Positions 9,990-20,834 of a DNA stretch of 64,000 nt are shown here, in pieces. Made by a program: the position numbers and the translations under genes. Source of the stretch: Trichomonas vaginalis G3 (lineage: Eukaryota; Parabasalia; Trichomonadida; Trichomonadidae). The notes beneath the pieces are model-generated. The model did no database searches, was not told where the DNA came from, and was given only the letters and a program-made list of their open reading frames with translations. The number at the start of each line of letters is the position of its first letter. The stretch's first letter is position 1. The stretch spans positions 4,836,001-4,900,000 of the forward strand of contig NC_067203.1 of NCBI RefSeq assembly GCF_026262505.1, written 5' to 3'.

Positions 9990-10226
9990 TTATAACTCTC
10001 TTCCTTTCTCCAACTCTTCCAACTTCTTCTTAAGTTCAGCAATGTTGTCCTCATGAAGTTTAATCTTCCTTAATATACCTTCTTTATCTAATGGTTGCTT
10101 TATCTTTCTAAACTGAACTCTACCATCCTTCATAGTATGAATGTAAAAACCTTCTGGAATAGTTCCTGATTTAATGTATTCTACCAAAAACTTTTGTTTC
10201 ATTGCTTCAGTGACTTTAGTCGTCAT
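9990..10226 (-). CDS. Element B small protein, 78 aa
   Basis: Unrecognised. N-terminal part has the phrase GFYIHTMKDGRVQFRKIKQPL, then a coiled coil (residues about 45-75). The phrase resembles the N-terminal region of the 12362-12787 protein (YYVSQSKDGKIYVRKRKVPL), so the two may be related by a shared short domain. The first ATG (10226) was chosen over a TTG further out. Its last codons lie in the inverted repeat. Confidence 0.55.
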   Translation of the reverse strand: MTTKVTEAMKQKFLVEYIKSGTIPEGFYIHTMKDGRVQFRKIKQPLDKEGILRKIKLHEDNIAELKKKLEELEKGREL

Positions 10227-10393
10227 TTCAATCAAATAAAAATTTTAATATTAAATAAAAATAACGTTATTTTTTCAGTAAGGAAACGCAGGAGTTTTAC
10301 GATTTATTTGAGGAGTAGGTTCTGGTTTAAATGTTGAGTCGGTTTAGGAGTTGACTTTTGAACAGAGAGTTTGTACTTCCATAGGTTCAGGAG

Positions 10394-10630
10394 TCATTGA
10401 AGTTTTGCTTGTGAAGGCGCTGGTTTTGGCGATGGTGTCGGAGTTTGTTTAACTTCAGCTACTTCAGTATTATTTACAACATTTGCTTTATTTCTTTTCA
10501 ACATCATAACTGCTCCTGCTGTAGCTAGCAAACCTAGTGGGAGACCATATCTTATATAAGGACTTGACCAAATGCTATTTTGACAGGAGCTGGTGGAACA
10601 CCTAACCTTGGTGAGACTGCTCTTTGCCAT
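10394..10630 (-). CDS. Element B small membrane protein fragment
   Basis: 78-residue frame with one likely membrane helix (YGLPLGLLATAGAVMML) followed by Lys/Arg and a proline-rich tail. Coding-like sequence continues on both sides in other frames (about 10290-10745), so this is part of a broken gene. Role unknown. Confidence 0.35.
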   Translation of the reverse strand: MAKSSLTKVRCSTSSCQNSIWSSPYIRYGLPLGLLATAGAVMMLKRNKANVVNNTEVAEVKQTPTPSPKPAPSQAKLQ

Positions 10631-10761
10631 TGTGCAGCTCGTAAGAAATATTCAATAGGTGCTCCATAATCGTTGGTAAAGTTTGTTTCATAGATGGTGA
10701 AGTTCACGAGAGCTTGATGAAGAACTCATTTATAAGCTTTAAAAATAAACGTTCATCCTTT

Positions 10762-12334
10762 ATTCCTCACTGTCGTCCGTAGCTAAGTTATAGTCATCTA
10801 ATCTTATTATTGGGGATGCCATTAGCACGCACCTGAATGGCAAAGCAACAATCCCTCATAAATCCAATAAGTGGCTTTGGTACGTTTTCAGTTGCTAGTT
10901 CAATAGGTCCTTTAACAGACAATTTGTATGTTATTGGAGCAGTAGATGTTGACCTTGCTGGAAGCAAAAAGTCCACTTCTGTTGGAAAACCACATAAGAA
11001 ATGTGTGTTGTCATAGCTATCCCATTTATGTTCCACACTACCATCATCCACCAATGACCTCATAACATCTTCATTAAATCCTATCATATCATTGTTTGTA
11101 TTGCAGGCGTTCGCAACCATTTCATAAAATACAGGTCCATATGATTTTTCAGTTCTGCAGGCATATTTCCATAAGCTCCCATGGAAAGCTGAAGATATTT
11201 AAACTTAGGTTCTCAAAATTAACATAATAGTTGTCTTTCTTTCTAAATAGTGCCCAAATACTTTAACATTAATAGGCGTATAAGCTGCTGTAAATGTTGC
11301 ACTTGAACTATCTGTATTCTTTGAGAATGAACCGTCCATAGGAATCCAATCCATAACTTTAACAGGAAAACATAAAGCCTCGTTTGTATAATGTTCTACA
11401 AGTTCTGTATAAATGTTAGGGTCTAAAGAGAATGACTTTGGATGAATGAAACATTCATTAAAATCCATCTTTGTTCGAAATAGTTGCTGGGTTACAGTTG
11501 TAATAGTAACTGTTCCACTAGCTTCTACTGCCTTCGTTATCATAGTGAATGGTTCATTCCATGGAACAAATTTATTTGTCGGTGAATTTGAATCTGAAGC
11601 AAATGCAACTTTAAGAGTTGGATTGAAAGCAATGATATCATTTACAGATATAGATGTGCATTGTAAGGCGTCGCTACTGAACTTTACTTTAAGCTGAATG
11701 TTTCCTGCAAAAGCTGGAATAAATCGAATAGCTTCTAATGGAAGGAATCTTCTAACAGGAATTCTTAAACGAAGCTTAAATCAATAATGATTTTCCTGCT
11801 GTAATTGGACCACTAACAATTTGTCCTGTTCTGCATGTTCCCGAATGACTCCATACATCTTCATGTCGAGTCTTTGAGAAAACATCTACTTTCTTTATTT
11901 GTTCGGTATTTTGTGAGTTTGAAGTTATATATGCTTCTTCTCTTGCGTTGTCTTGAGAATATACGATACGACCATTTGCAAGGATTTGATATCCAGCAAC
12001 TGCATAGAAAGCGTCATCGAAACCAATCCAAAATCCTGGTGGGTTTGTTTTATTGGAACCTGAACCAATTTCTTTATCTACAATAAATTGACCTTCCATT
12101 TTATACGTAATGAATGTATTGTAAAGGTCCAACATATTTTCACCAGGAGGTGAGAGATTGAATGTTACCCATGTGTTATCTTTAGCAGTTCCAGGTTGTG
12201 ATGGAATCTTTGCGTCAGAATATTTTCTATTAGTGTCACCAATTTGAACTGCATTGTCTTATGATATCGAAATATGAGCGAATCTGATGAATATGCTCTG
12301 CTGGAGTAAATTCGTTTAACTGTTCGTTCTGCAT
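10762..12334 (-). pseudogene. Element B major capsid protein gene (broken)
   Basis: Region of about 520 codons resembling Polinton double jelly-roll capsid proteins: near the N-terminus a GQFIVDKEIG strand and an YQILANGRIVYSQDNAREEAY motif typical of the first jelly-roll; later a WIPMDGSF segment; C-terminal ITYKLSVKGPIEL and CCFAIQVRANGIP. Size fits the family. Broken, with a handful of breaks. Lies between a small coiled-coil gene and the left repeat. Confidence 0.75.
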
Positions 12335-12361
12335 GTATTTACTTCGGATAAAAATATCTAT

Positions 12362-12787
12362 TTACTTCATTATTCTCACTCTTCTTCTTGGCATTCGTGG
12401 TGGAAGTTGTTTCTTGACATTTTCAATGAACTGTACATTCTCTTTTGTCTCAACTTCTTTCACTGGTGGGTCAGGGTTCTTTGACTCGGTTTGTTTTTCA
12501 ATGAAATTCACGAACTTTGCAATAAGCTCTTGGTTCGTTATTGAAAGTACATCTGGCTTCTTTTCTTCTTGTTCTTTTGGTGGCTCAGTTTGAACAGAAG
12601 GTTTTATATGGACTTCACCCTTGCCATGCACCTTAATGTTGTCGCTTTCTGCATTCGCTAATGGAACCTTTCTTTTTCTTACGTATATTTTACCATCTTT
12701 ACTCTGACTTACGTAATAGAAAGGATGTTGTATTCCTCTTGCGTCATTTAATATAATAGACTCTCGCTCTGATTTTGACAAGCTCAT
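12362..12787 (-). CDS. Element B unknown 141-aa protein
   Basis: Unrecognised. N-terminal about 55 residues contain HPFYYVSQSKDGKIYVRKRKVPLA; the rest is charged and proline/glutamate-rich, ending in an Arg cluster (PPRMPRRRVRIMK). The basic tail would suit nucleic-acid or capsid binding. Divergent from the small basic gene at 12833, 45 bp apart. Confidence 0.5.
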   Translation of the reverse strand: MSLSKSERESIILNDARGIQHPFYYVSQSKDGKIYVRKRKVPLANAESDNIKVHGKGEVHIKPSVQTEPPKEQEEKKPDVLSITNQELIAKFVNFIEKQTESKNPDPPVKEVETKENVQFIENVKKQLPPRMPRRRVRIMK

Positions 12788-12832
12788 TTTACACCGGTTA
12801 AAGTTTTAATTTTGTTTTTTATCTGCAGTCAA

Positions 12833-13104
12833 ATGACTCAGACAAGTCCTACGGACAAGACCCAAGGGGTCATAGATGTTGAAGCATTGAAGAAAGAAAT
12901 TCGTGAGCAAATTTTATCCGAACTGAAGGAACAAAAACAAGAACAAAACCAGAGAGACCAAAGAGAAAACTTAGTGAAAAACAACTTGCTGCATTAGCTG
13001 CTGGAAGACAAAAGAACCCACGTTTGCTGGCGAAGAAAGCTAGAGAAGAAGCAAAAGCAAAGGAAGAACAAAAAGCTAAAGAAGCTGAAGCAAAGAAAGA
13101 GTAA
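12833..13104 (+). pseudogene. Element B small lysine/glutamate-rich protein
   Basis: About 90 codons of strongly helical, Lys/Glu/Gln-rich sequence with a basic C-terminal part (KKAREEAKAKEEQKAKEAEAK). Could be a core or scaffold protein; no family recognised. Same strand as and 24 bp before the next small capsid-like gene. Frame appears broken. Confidence 0.4.
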
Positions 13105-13128
13105 ATGGTTTATTTTTATCCGAATTAA

Positions 13129-13988
13129 ATGTATAGACAAATACCTTTATCTGTTGCGTTCAGTAGTGAAAACCCTGACGTCAAAATAAAGGGGAACAGA
13201 GTAACGTTTAAGTTTCCAACAGACTGGATTGTGAACATAAATGAAGAGAAGTACATTGGCATAACATCTATGTATATAACACGTGCTTTCAGAAAGGTTG
13301 ACTTATACTTCAAGTCGAGATAGAAAATGACGAACAGTCTTTAAGCGCCCAAAACATTCACATATACAAATACTTTAAAGACGATACAACTTTACAAGAA
13401 TGTATGATTTCCTTCAATGAAATGTTCGAGAAAAAGTTCAACATTGAAGTACAAACTTTACAGCCTTTACGTGAGTTTCTTGCACAACTGAAAGAAGAAG
13501 GTAGTCAGCCACAACTTATAGACTTTCATTATGAATTTAATGAAAATGAAGATGGAACACATGACTGTCAGTTTGTTGTATTCTCACCATTCAATGAAGT
13601 AGCTAAAAAGAAAAAAAATCCATTACGTATAAGATTTCAAATCTCTGAACCAAGTGATGATTTCAAGAATGTTTTCAATTATGATGCAATGCTTCCGAGG
13701 AAAAATGAATTTTCAAAGATTGTAACACCTGGCATTTGGGATAGAAAGCAAGCTATATTATATTCAAACTTAAGTAAGGGAGTTGAAAATGAGTTCATTG
13801 GTCATACAAGAACTTCACCACTTCCTAACCCTAAATACTATAAATTAACTGGCTTCAATCGTGAGTTTTGGATAGACATGTTCTCCACTCATGACCATAA
13901 CTGCCCAGTGTTCTTACCTCCAGACCATAAGGACTGTCTCTACATTGAAACACAACTCTTAAACTCTACCATCGCAGTAGTATTGTAA
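13129..13988 (+). pseudogene. Element B minor capsid (penton-like) protein
   Basis: About 285 codons. Beta-rich pattern: VTFKFPTDWIVNINEEKYIGITSMYITRAFRKV near the N-terminus, later LRIRFQISEPSDDF, and a C-terminal strand LYIETQLLNSTIAVVL. The layout matches the small jelly-roll vertex proteins of Polintons and adenovirus-like capsids by general pattern only. Broken. Confidence 0.45.
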
Positions 13989-14011
13989 AATCTACGCTAG
14001 CTTTATTTTTA

Positions 14012-14098
14012 TCACGAATGACCTCATTTCTGACAAAAATAAATGACCTCATTCATGACCTCATTCATGACCTCATTGCTGACAAAAATAAATGACCT
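14012..14098. repeat. Short tandem repeats between convergent genes
   Basis: Several copies of ATGACCTCATT(C/T/G) with two TGACAAAAATAA units, between the stops of the 13129 gene and the polymerase. Probably replication slippage at a 3' end; a terminator role is possible. Confidence 0.7.
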
Positions 14099-17000
14099 CA
14101 GAACTTCAACTTACGAATAAAGCTTGTTTTAGTCGTTATTGAGAAGTTAAACTTTTCAGCAAAGCAAGGACTAGAAGACTTACATAAGTCAAATCCAATC
14201 TCTTGACCGTCATAAAGTGCTTTATATAACTTCATAACACTGAACTCAGAGTCTTTGTCAAATTTTCCTTGCGGAACCATTAAACCTTTATCTTCATCAT
14301 AGAAACACTGAACAGAGTCAGGAAACATTTCATTAGCGGTTAAAGCAATAACATCTTGCTTCACGCCTTTCATTCTGCAGTGAAATGCAACTTCATTTAA
14401 ATCGTTAGTGAGTAAGTCTATGTAGGTCTTCTTTCCACAAAATATTGACTTGTATGCTAAACTTTGTTTTCCAGGTGTTATTTCTGCGAAGTCAGAATGA
14501 AATTGACCAAGGTTTTTACCAATGAGAACTCTTCCATAACGTTTCTCAAACTCTTCAGCTAAACGAGGGATATCTTCATTGTAGAGATGCATACTGTCCG
14601 TATCGCTATAAAAGATGTCCATTCCTAAGTCCTCAGCAGTACAGAATACTTCACACATTATTCTCTTCGACATAGACAGAATGTTAACACCAAGTGGACA
14701 GAAGTTAAAGTGTCTGCAAATGCTTTTCGTTAGCTTGAAAATAGTTTTATCTGAACCATCCAAACCTTCGAACTTCACTATATGGTTGTAGTTTCTGATG
14801 GCATATCTTATAGCATCTTTGTCATTTACTATGGTTATTTTGACTCAATAGGAGATAGAATAGTTTTGCCATAAATACTGTTCAGAATGAGCTTTATATT
14901 TTGTTGCAAAGGATTTCCTTCTTTCTTATACTTTAACCTTAACTCAAACAACTTCTTTACTTCATCTCTTATTCTAATATCTCTGTTTCCATCGTAATAG
15001 TATCCTTGCAACACTTCACATTTGACACCTTGATATTTTATGAGGTCTTGTAATGTTATATGGTCAACATACATTAAACAGCAAGTGTTTGAACTTCTGG
15101 GAACGTTAAGTTCTGGATTTAGTTCAGGGTCACAAACTATTAAAGGAAAGTGTCTATGTATTCCAATCTCTGTTATCTTAATGAGAACAAAGAAGCCGGA
15201 CATAAACTTTTCACCAATGGGTTCCTTTGGTCGTCATCGAATAAATGTCTCATGAGATACTCTGTGCTTAGCATCTCATCTTCATAACCTTTGGAATTCC
15301 TTCTAAAGTATAAAGTCTTGCTATAGCGGATGGATATAATGAAACAGCGTCGAAATCAGCAATGAGTTTCTTTTCGCTCTTTTGTTTCATGTTATCTGAC
15401 AACATACATCTTCCACCTTGAATACAGCGTGAAATAAATTCTCTTGGTTTATTTGAGAGGTCATAAAGATTTCCATTCGGGAAGTATACTCTGTTCTCAA
15501 ACAATTTGTTAGCAATTGAACAAATACTAACGTAGTCATAAACGTTTAAATCAAATTCTTTCAATAAGTCATTGCGGAACTTAACAAAACCTTCTCTTAA
15601 AATTCTTACATCTTGTTTGCAATAAAACGTGCTATATTTTCTAAGTCGAAGTGGTTCTCATCTATTCTGCAACCTTTGATGGAATCTATGTTTTTCATGA
15701 ATGTATCTGCATCCCGGATAAACTTACATGCTTCAGAAATGACACCAGTTCTGTTGTCATTTGCTAACAAAGTACTGCTGTAGTAGTTATATGGAAATAC
15801 TTCTTTCGGTCCTGTTTGTAGTTAAACATAGCAGGAAATAGTTTAAGCTTCTTATTTATAACACTGTAAGAGTCTTTTATAATAATTGCCCGTCCTTTAT
15901 ATAAACCAGTTATTTGCATTGTTCGTGAACCTTTAATGATGGGAGTTCCTTTCACTTTCTGTCATGTGTCTTAAGATGAAGTTTATATCATAACTGAGGT
16001 TATGGAAATATATTAAACTCTTGTCAGGAAGTCGTTCCAAAAATTCTGTTGCACAGTTCTGACCCCATATGCTTTCACTCACTGAACCATCTTCACTGTC
16101 ATAACAGATGTTAAAAGCTTTATGAAAGCCATCGGTACTGCACTCAAAGTCAGCAAAGAAAACATGCTCAGGAATGAACTTACATTTAGCTTTATTTACT
16201 TCTTTTGACTCTGCTTTCTTCTTCAGTTGTACACAATACTTTGGAGCATATGTCAAATCTTTAAATGGTGCAAGGTTCTGTTTATATAAGTCAGTCGTAT
16301 ATGTGAAAAGTTCTCCATAAGAAATAGGTTCAAAATATTTGCACTCCCACAATGTTTTCATAACATCCCATAACGGTGTTGTTCTATCCATGCGAACTGT
16401 ATTTACCATCTCTCTTTGTAATAATCTTCATTTGTTTCTCAATGTTCATTCCACCACACTCCTTCAAGATTTCTATATAGTTGCGAATGAAATATGTTGT
16501 CATTGGTAATCTTTCGTTTAGCATGTAGTGGTCTTCAACAAGAAGTAAGTCAATAGTTCGAGCAGTTTCACATTCTTTTGGTATGTATCTCTTTATTTCA
16601 TTATGTCTTGAGTCATTGAAATAACCAATGGTAACATTAAATGCTATACTTGTTGCGTCAGAAATTTCTTGTACTTTACTTTGAGGAAAGTCTCTAACAC
16701 GAATGACTTCTCTCATGTGGTCAATAGTTTCTTCATCTACTCCAGCCTGAATGCAAGCATAAACGAAACAATTGTCTTCTGTCATAAGTGCTGCAGTTCT
16801 TTTGTTCAGTTCATTGAAGATTTGGTAGCGTTCAAGATTTATAGGTAATGTGCAAAGATACTTCCAGAACTGACCGCTTCTCTTCTTATAAAACTTCTTT
16901 TCACCATTATCTTTCCAAAAGCTTTCTATAAGTGCTGGGTTTCCTGTTTGCTTAAGAGCTTCCAAAATGGCTTTCTGGTCATTTGTCAGTGTGCTTTCAT

Positions 17001-17872
17001 CTCTATATGGTCTCTTTTTTGGTTTGCCTTTCTTTACATCTGACATCGTTAAGCCTTCATATTCTGTTAAATCATACATCTTTATTTCGGTAAGATTCTT
17101 TATGTTTGTCAAGAAGAAGTCATAGTGCATTTCAACAATACCTGCAGCATTTGCTTCTATCTCTGATATAAAGTTCTCCTTCAAGAGCTGATGTAGTAAT
17201 GTTCCAATATTATTGAGGTTTAACGTAGAACATTCATACTTTCCACCAAGTTTATAACATACCATCCATCTCTGTTGTGAGTTTATTTTAATTTTCTCTA
17301 AGAGTCTCATGAAAACCTTACCGAAATGTTTGTGTAAGTAGTCTCTGTTTGGTTCATCTAAAGCTTCGATGTTAAAGTCAATGAGTCTATTGCCTGACTT
17401 CACATTTCTCTTCCTATTCTCTTCATCTTTCTTTAACCATCTCTCACCTTCTTTTGGTTTGTCGTCAATGGAACGAATGACATCGTTAGCTTTGGCGAAC
17501 TTGTTCTATAGCACTTTTAAACATCTCTCTTCTCTGTTGTTTCAGTGTGTCGTCTCTTCTTCTTGTTTCACCAACGTTCGCATTTGTTATGTCAAACATC
17601 TCACGCCTTACTTCATGAGGTACTGAACGTCTATGATATAAGTCAATAGCAATGTCATTTAAAGGAAATGCTATTGCATGAACTTCGTCCTCGCCGCGTT
17701 GCGGCTTTATGAACTCATGAATTCTATCATAACTTATTGCACCATTATAGTCATTGAGGATGTCAGCGAGTGCTTTTTTGTTTGTTGCGTAATGTTTTGC
17801 AACATCTATATTAGCTTCTGTAAGAAGTTGTTTTTTTCCGAGTGTTCTAACTTAGACAACTTCCGATACATC
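14098..17872 (-). pseudogene. Element B protein-primed DNA polymerase B (broken)
   Basis: About 1250 codons, the usual length for Polinton polymerase. Exonuclease motifs VFFADFECS (about 16140) and YFHNLSYDINFIL (about 16000); polymerase motif A DFDAVSLYPSAI (about 15340); motif C YSDTDS (about 14600). The N-terminal domain includes a NCFVYACIQAGV segment of the kind seen before the exonuclease domain in Polinton polymerases. It replicates the element from a terminal protein. Broken, several breaks. A double-hairpin palindrome sits in its N-terminal part at 17679-17711. Confidence 0.88.
17679..17711 (-). repeat. Double mini-hairpin palindrome, in polymerase gene of B
   Basis: On the minus strand: CCGC-AAC-GCGG, then CGA, then GGAC-GAA-GTTC. 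It encodes KPQRGEDE in the polymerase frame, matching peptides at two other sites (30255, 43730). Confidence 0.7.
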
Positions 17873-17962
17873 TTTAGTAGGAAATAAAAAAATATTTTTT
17901 GAAAAAATTAGATTAGATTTTTTTTAAGTTATTTTTCAAAATAATTTAATATTTTTATTTTA

Positions 17963-18435
17963 ATGAAACACATGCAAGATTGCAAGTTCTTTTCATACAA
18001 TGCTCTCGCTACTGCCATCAAGAATGAGTTCAATGGTGCTTCAAACGTTAATGTTATCTTTAACAAGAAGTTTGTGAAAGAATCTAAGTTTGGTCAGTAT
18101 GTCAGACCATTAGCTATCGTCATTGACCGCAAACGTTATACTTCACAAGAGTTAGCAGTAGTTTTGAAACAAAAGAGTTTCTTCGTGAATGTCAAAGATA
18201 CTCATTATACTGTTATAAAGAACTCTAACATTGACTTCTTCAGTATTGCTTTAAATCTTCCGAACAGAAAGAATATAAGAAGGGTGAAACAAATGTGAAA
18301 TATTATCCTTCATCTCTGAAGACAATAACGAACAAAGATGTTATACAGAAATTCTTACCAAAGGTTGAAGAAGCTTCTATTGACATTGACGAAGGAAGTG
18401 AAATGGTTGAAGAAATAGACCCTGAAGTTATTTAA
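17963..18435 (+). pseudogene. Element B unknown protein
   Basis: Small unrecognised gene; the main frame covers 17963-18298. Central pattern VNVIFNKKFVKESKFGQYVRPLAIVIDRK parallels the first gene of element A. The far end is acidic (IDIDEGSEMVEEIDPEV). Divergent from the polymerase gene, with about 90 bp of T/A-rich promoter DNA between. Broken. Confidence 0.45.
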
Positions 18436-18690
18436 GCAAAAATATATTTTTGAATAACTGAAAGTGTCACCATGTCACCATGTCACCAGGTCATTTAACT
18501 TCTTTTAAAAATGAGACAACATGACATTTTGACAACACAGGAGGATGGCAGTTATGAATTATTTTTGAAGAACTGAAGGTGTCACCATGTCACCATGTCA
18601 CCAGGTCATTTAACTTCTTTTAAAAATGATGACAACATGACATTTTGACAACACAGGAGGATGGCAGTTATTCAAAAATATATTTTTGGT
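18436..18690. repeat. Tandem pair framed by inverted repeats
   Basis: Two copies of a roughly 100-bp unit (about 18457-18555 and 18571-18670), each with GTGTCACCATGTCACCATGTCACCAGG-type trimers and a GACAACACAGGAGGATGGCAG stretch. The pair is framed by AAATATATTTTTGAATAACTG and its reverse complement. Lies between two converging gene ends. Confidence 0.8.
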
Positions 18691-18708
18691 TAGTCTTCAT
18701 ATGGATAT

Positions 18709-18903
18709 TTACAACAATTCCCAATGTATAAACTTTTCATACGCTTTTTCATAAGCTTTATATACCTTCAGAAATTTTGCATAATCTTTAGAAGCATTTA
18801 GATATTGTTTAAATGCTTTGTATGTCTTCAGAAATTTTGCATAATCTTTTACATGTTGTTCGTTCTCTTCTTCTGTCATGAGTTCCGAATATTCTAAATT
18901 CAT
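18709..18903 (-). CDS. Element B small repeat protein, 64 aa
   Basis: Helical protein built from an internal duplication (DYAKFLKTYKAFKQYL / DYAKFLKVYKAYEKAY). No family recognised. Confidence 0.4.
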   Translation of the reverse strand: MNLEYSELMTEEENEQHVKDYAKFLKTYKAFKQYLNASKDYAKFLKVYKAYEKAYEKFIHWELL

Positions 18904-18956
18904 GTTCTTTCATATGAATAAAATTTTATAAAAAAATAAAATTAGCTTAGATTTTT

Positions 18957-19786
18957 TTATTCTTCCTCTTTGAAGTTGTCGAAATATTCTGTTATCTTTT
19001 CCTTCAGTAATGGTAAGTCTTCTTTGAATGTAAGTATTGTGCAACCTTTGATGTCATAGTGTGTTTGAGGAAGAGTATTTTTGACAATTTCCTTTATTTG
19101 CTCATTCGGTGTCATTGAAATCGGTAAGTTTTTCACGATAGAAACCAGTTTCTGTCAGATTTGTAAATCTTAGCTAAGTCATAAAAGCTCTTGTTGTTTC
19201 TTCTGACTAAATGTAACATAACCATATCTTTATCTTCTTCTTTCTCCAACTCTTCAGTATATATCATATACTTATAACTCTTTTCCTTTCCTTTTGGTAC
19301 TGAACGCGGTATTCTTTTCTGTATGCTTTTGTCTTTGGATTCAATGACTTCATCTTTTGCTTGAAGTTTCTTTTCCATCTCTCCACGTTCTGCTTTATAT
19401 AGTTCATCTAACATCATGAAAATATAACAAGCATAACGAGGTGAAGCCCACATTGCTACAGCGTTTACTAAAAGTCTATGAACATAATAACCTTTCAAAC
19501 AAGGAGCCAAATTCTTGCGATTTTCGAATGGAATCTCTTCCCTCGGTTTTCCGAGGGAAGCAATCATATGAGGAAATTCTTCTAAAAGTTCTTTAGCCTG
19601 TTGGTTTTCAAACCAATGATATGCTTGCTTTGTAGAAAGAAGAGCATTCATTATACTTTGCATTTGGTACATGTCATCTTTGACTGAACGAATGAGTCTC
19701 AATTGTTTGTTATACTGTATGTATTCGTATTCTTCATTTATGGCTTCATGAACGATAGCAGTTGTTGTGTTCTCTGTTGTTGACAT
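18957..19786 (-). pseudogene. Element B KilA-N-type DNA-binding protein (broken)
   Basis: KilA-N/APSES-like proteins bind DNA and are common accessory genes of large DNA viruses and phages. Seen: HWFENQQAKELLEEFP, then LKGYYVHRLLVNAVAMWASPRYACYIFMML, the typical second half of the fold (residues about 35-135 from the ATG at 19786), then a coiled coil and a C-terminal MIYTEELEKEEDKDMVMLHLVRRN region like the tail domains of poxvirus/baculovirus KilA-N/BRO proteins. Start chosen at the ATG after the shared leader TTTTGTATGTAAAGA. First of three codirectional accessory genes. The far end is broken. Confidence 0.65.
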
Positions 19787-19876
19787 ATCTGTCTTTACAT
19801 ACAAAATAAAAAAATAAATAAAAATAAAATTAGCGTTATTTTTTCTATCTTTCACAAAAGACCAAAAATAAACGCT

Positions 19877-20488
19877 TTACATGTATTTTTCAGCAACTTC
19901 GTCAAATAATTTTATAGCTTTATCTATCTCATCTACTTCAAACGTTTCTTTACCTTTTATGGGAGCACCATACATTTTCTCAAACTTTTCGAGTAGTTCT
20001 GTTTCTGCGGCTCTCATATCATTAACGAACACAACCTTGACTCTATTGACTGTACTGTCATATCTTTGAGTTATATTATATGTCCTTCCTATCTTATATC
20101 TTTTTGTGTTGAAGTCCTTCGGTTTCTGAACGATGTAAAGTAAGCCTTCACTGCAACGTTCCGTATCGAATGAACCATAAGTTATGAAGTTATATCCAAC
20201 AACTGGGTCAATCCATAACAAAACTATTGGTATAAGACTTTTGTCGATGAGATATGCTGTAGTTCCATAGAATCTTACTGATATCATAAGCTCAGGATTT
20301 CTTGTCAAAATTTTCTGAGTTGAAGCATTTCTAACCCAGTCGTGTGTTTTCTTTCCAGATGGAAATATAATGTCTGACAAAGAATATTTGTTGTATTTCT
20401 TTGAGTATCTTACGTTTAAATCACCTATTCTAACCACTTTGGTGTCATTGTCTATCTTTCTAACTGTTTCAAACTCAATGTTTGTCAT
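19877..20488 (-). CDS. Element B KilA-N-like + T5orf172 (GIY-YIG-like) protein
   Basis: 203 residues from the ATG after the shared leader. N-terminal half looks like a KilA-N/BRO-type DNA-binding domain (NKYSLSDIIFPSGKKTHDWVRN; LLWIDPVVGYNFITY). C-terminal half (from about 105) matches the T5orf172/MUG113 pattern, a relative of GIY-YIG nucleases: LLYIVQK...YKIGRTYNITQRY, then a conserved Glu region (AAETELLEKFEKMY). This two-domain fusion is known in large DNA viruses. Possible regulator or site-specific nuclease; inferred. Confidence 0.65.
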   Translation of the reverse strand: MTNIEFETVRKIDNDTKVVRIGDLNVRYSKKYNKYSLSDIIFPSGKKTHDWVRNASTQKILTRNPELMISVRFYGTTAYLIDKSLIPIVLLWIDPVVGYNFITYGSFDTERCSEGLLYIVQKPKDFNTKRYKIGRTYNITQRYDSTVNRVKVVFVNDMRAAETELLEKFEKMYGAPIKGKETFEVDEIDKAIKLFDEVAEKYM

Positions 20489-20600
20489 TTCTGTTCTTAC
20501 ATACAAAATAAAAAAATAAATAAAAATAAAACTAACTTTATTTTTTCTGTCTTAAGGAAATTCATGATTTTGTTGCTGAATTCAATAAAAATATATTTTA

Positions 20601-20646
20601 GGGTAGATGGTTAGATCTAACCTCATTTCTACCCTCTTTTCTACCC
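20601..20646. repeat. AGATCT hairpin cassette, TTA variant
   Basis: Contains GGTTAGATCTAACC (20609-20622), flanked by GGGTAGAT on the left and TTTCTACCC units on the right that can extend the stem. Downstream of the 20831-21772 gene. Confidence 0.75.
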
Positions 20647-20775
20647 CAGTTATTTTATAAACGTTTCACATGGTAAACGTTATTTTTGGAATTTTGTGAA
20701 AACTCAACGGTTTGACACAAGCCATATGCCATTTTACTCAGAATTTTGTTGCTGAATTCAGCAAAAATAATGTTT

Positions 20776-20834
20776 AGGTGAAGAGGTGAGATCTCACCTG
20801 TTTTCTCACCTGTTTTTTCACCTCTTTTTTTCAC
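20776..20834. repeat. AGATCT hairpin cassette, TGA variant
   Basis: Contains GGTGAGATCTCACC (20785-20798) flanked by AGGTGAA on the left and repeated TCACCT units on the right. Preceded by the GAATTC palindrome TTGCTGAATTCAGCAA. It overlaps the stop end of the 20831 gene. Confidence 0.75.

Larger units (their letters stand above)
9300..10006 (+). repeat. Element B left terminal inverted repeat
   Basis: About 707 bp matching 30873-31578 in reverse complement, with one single-base length difference noticed near 9880. It contains a hairpin at the tip, a complete 108-residue gene, an AGATCT hairpin cassette, and the stop codon of the neighbouring gene. Confidence 0.95.

Noticed and set aside
18436-18690. 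CRISPR-like array
   Set aside because: Only two long units with trimers inside, no regular spacers, and a eukaryotic virus-like element context.
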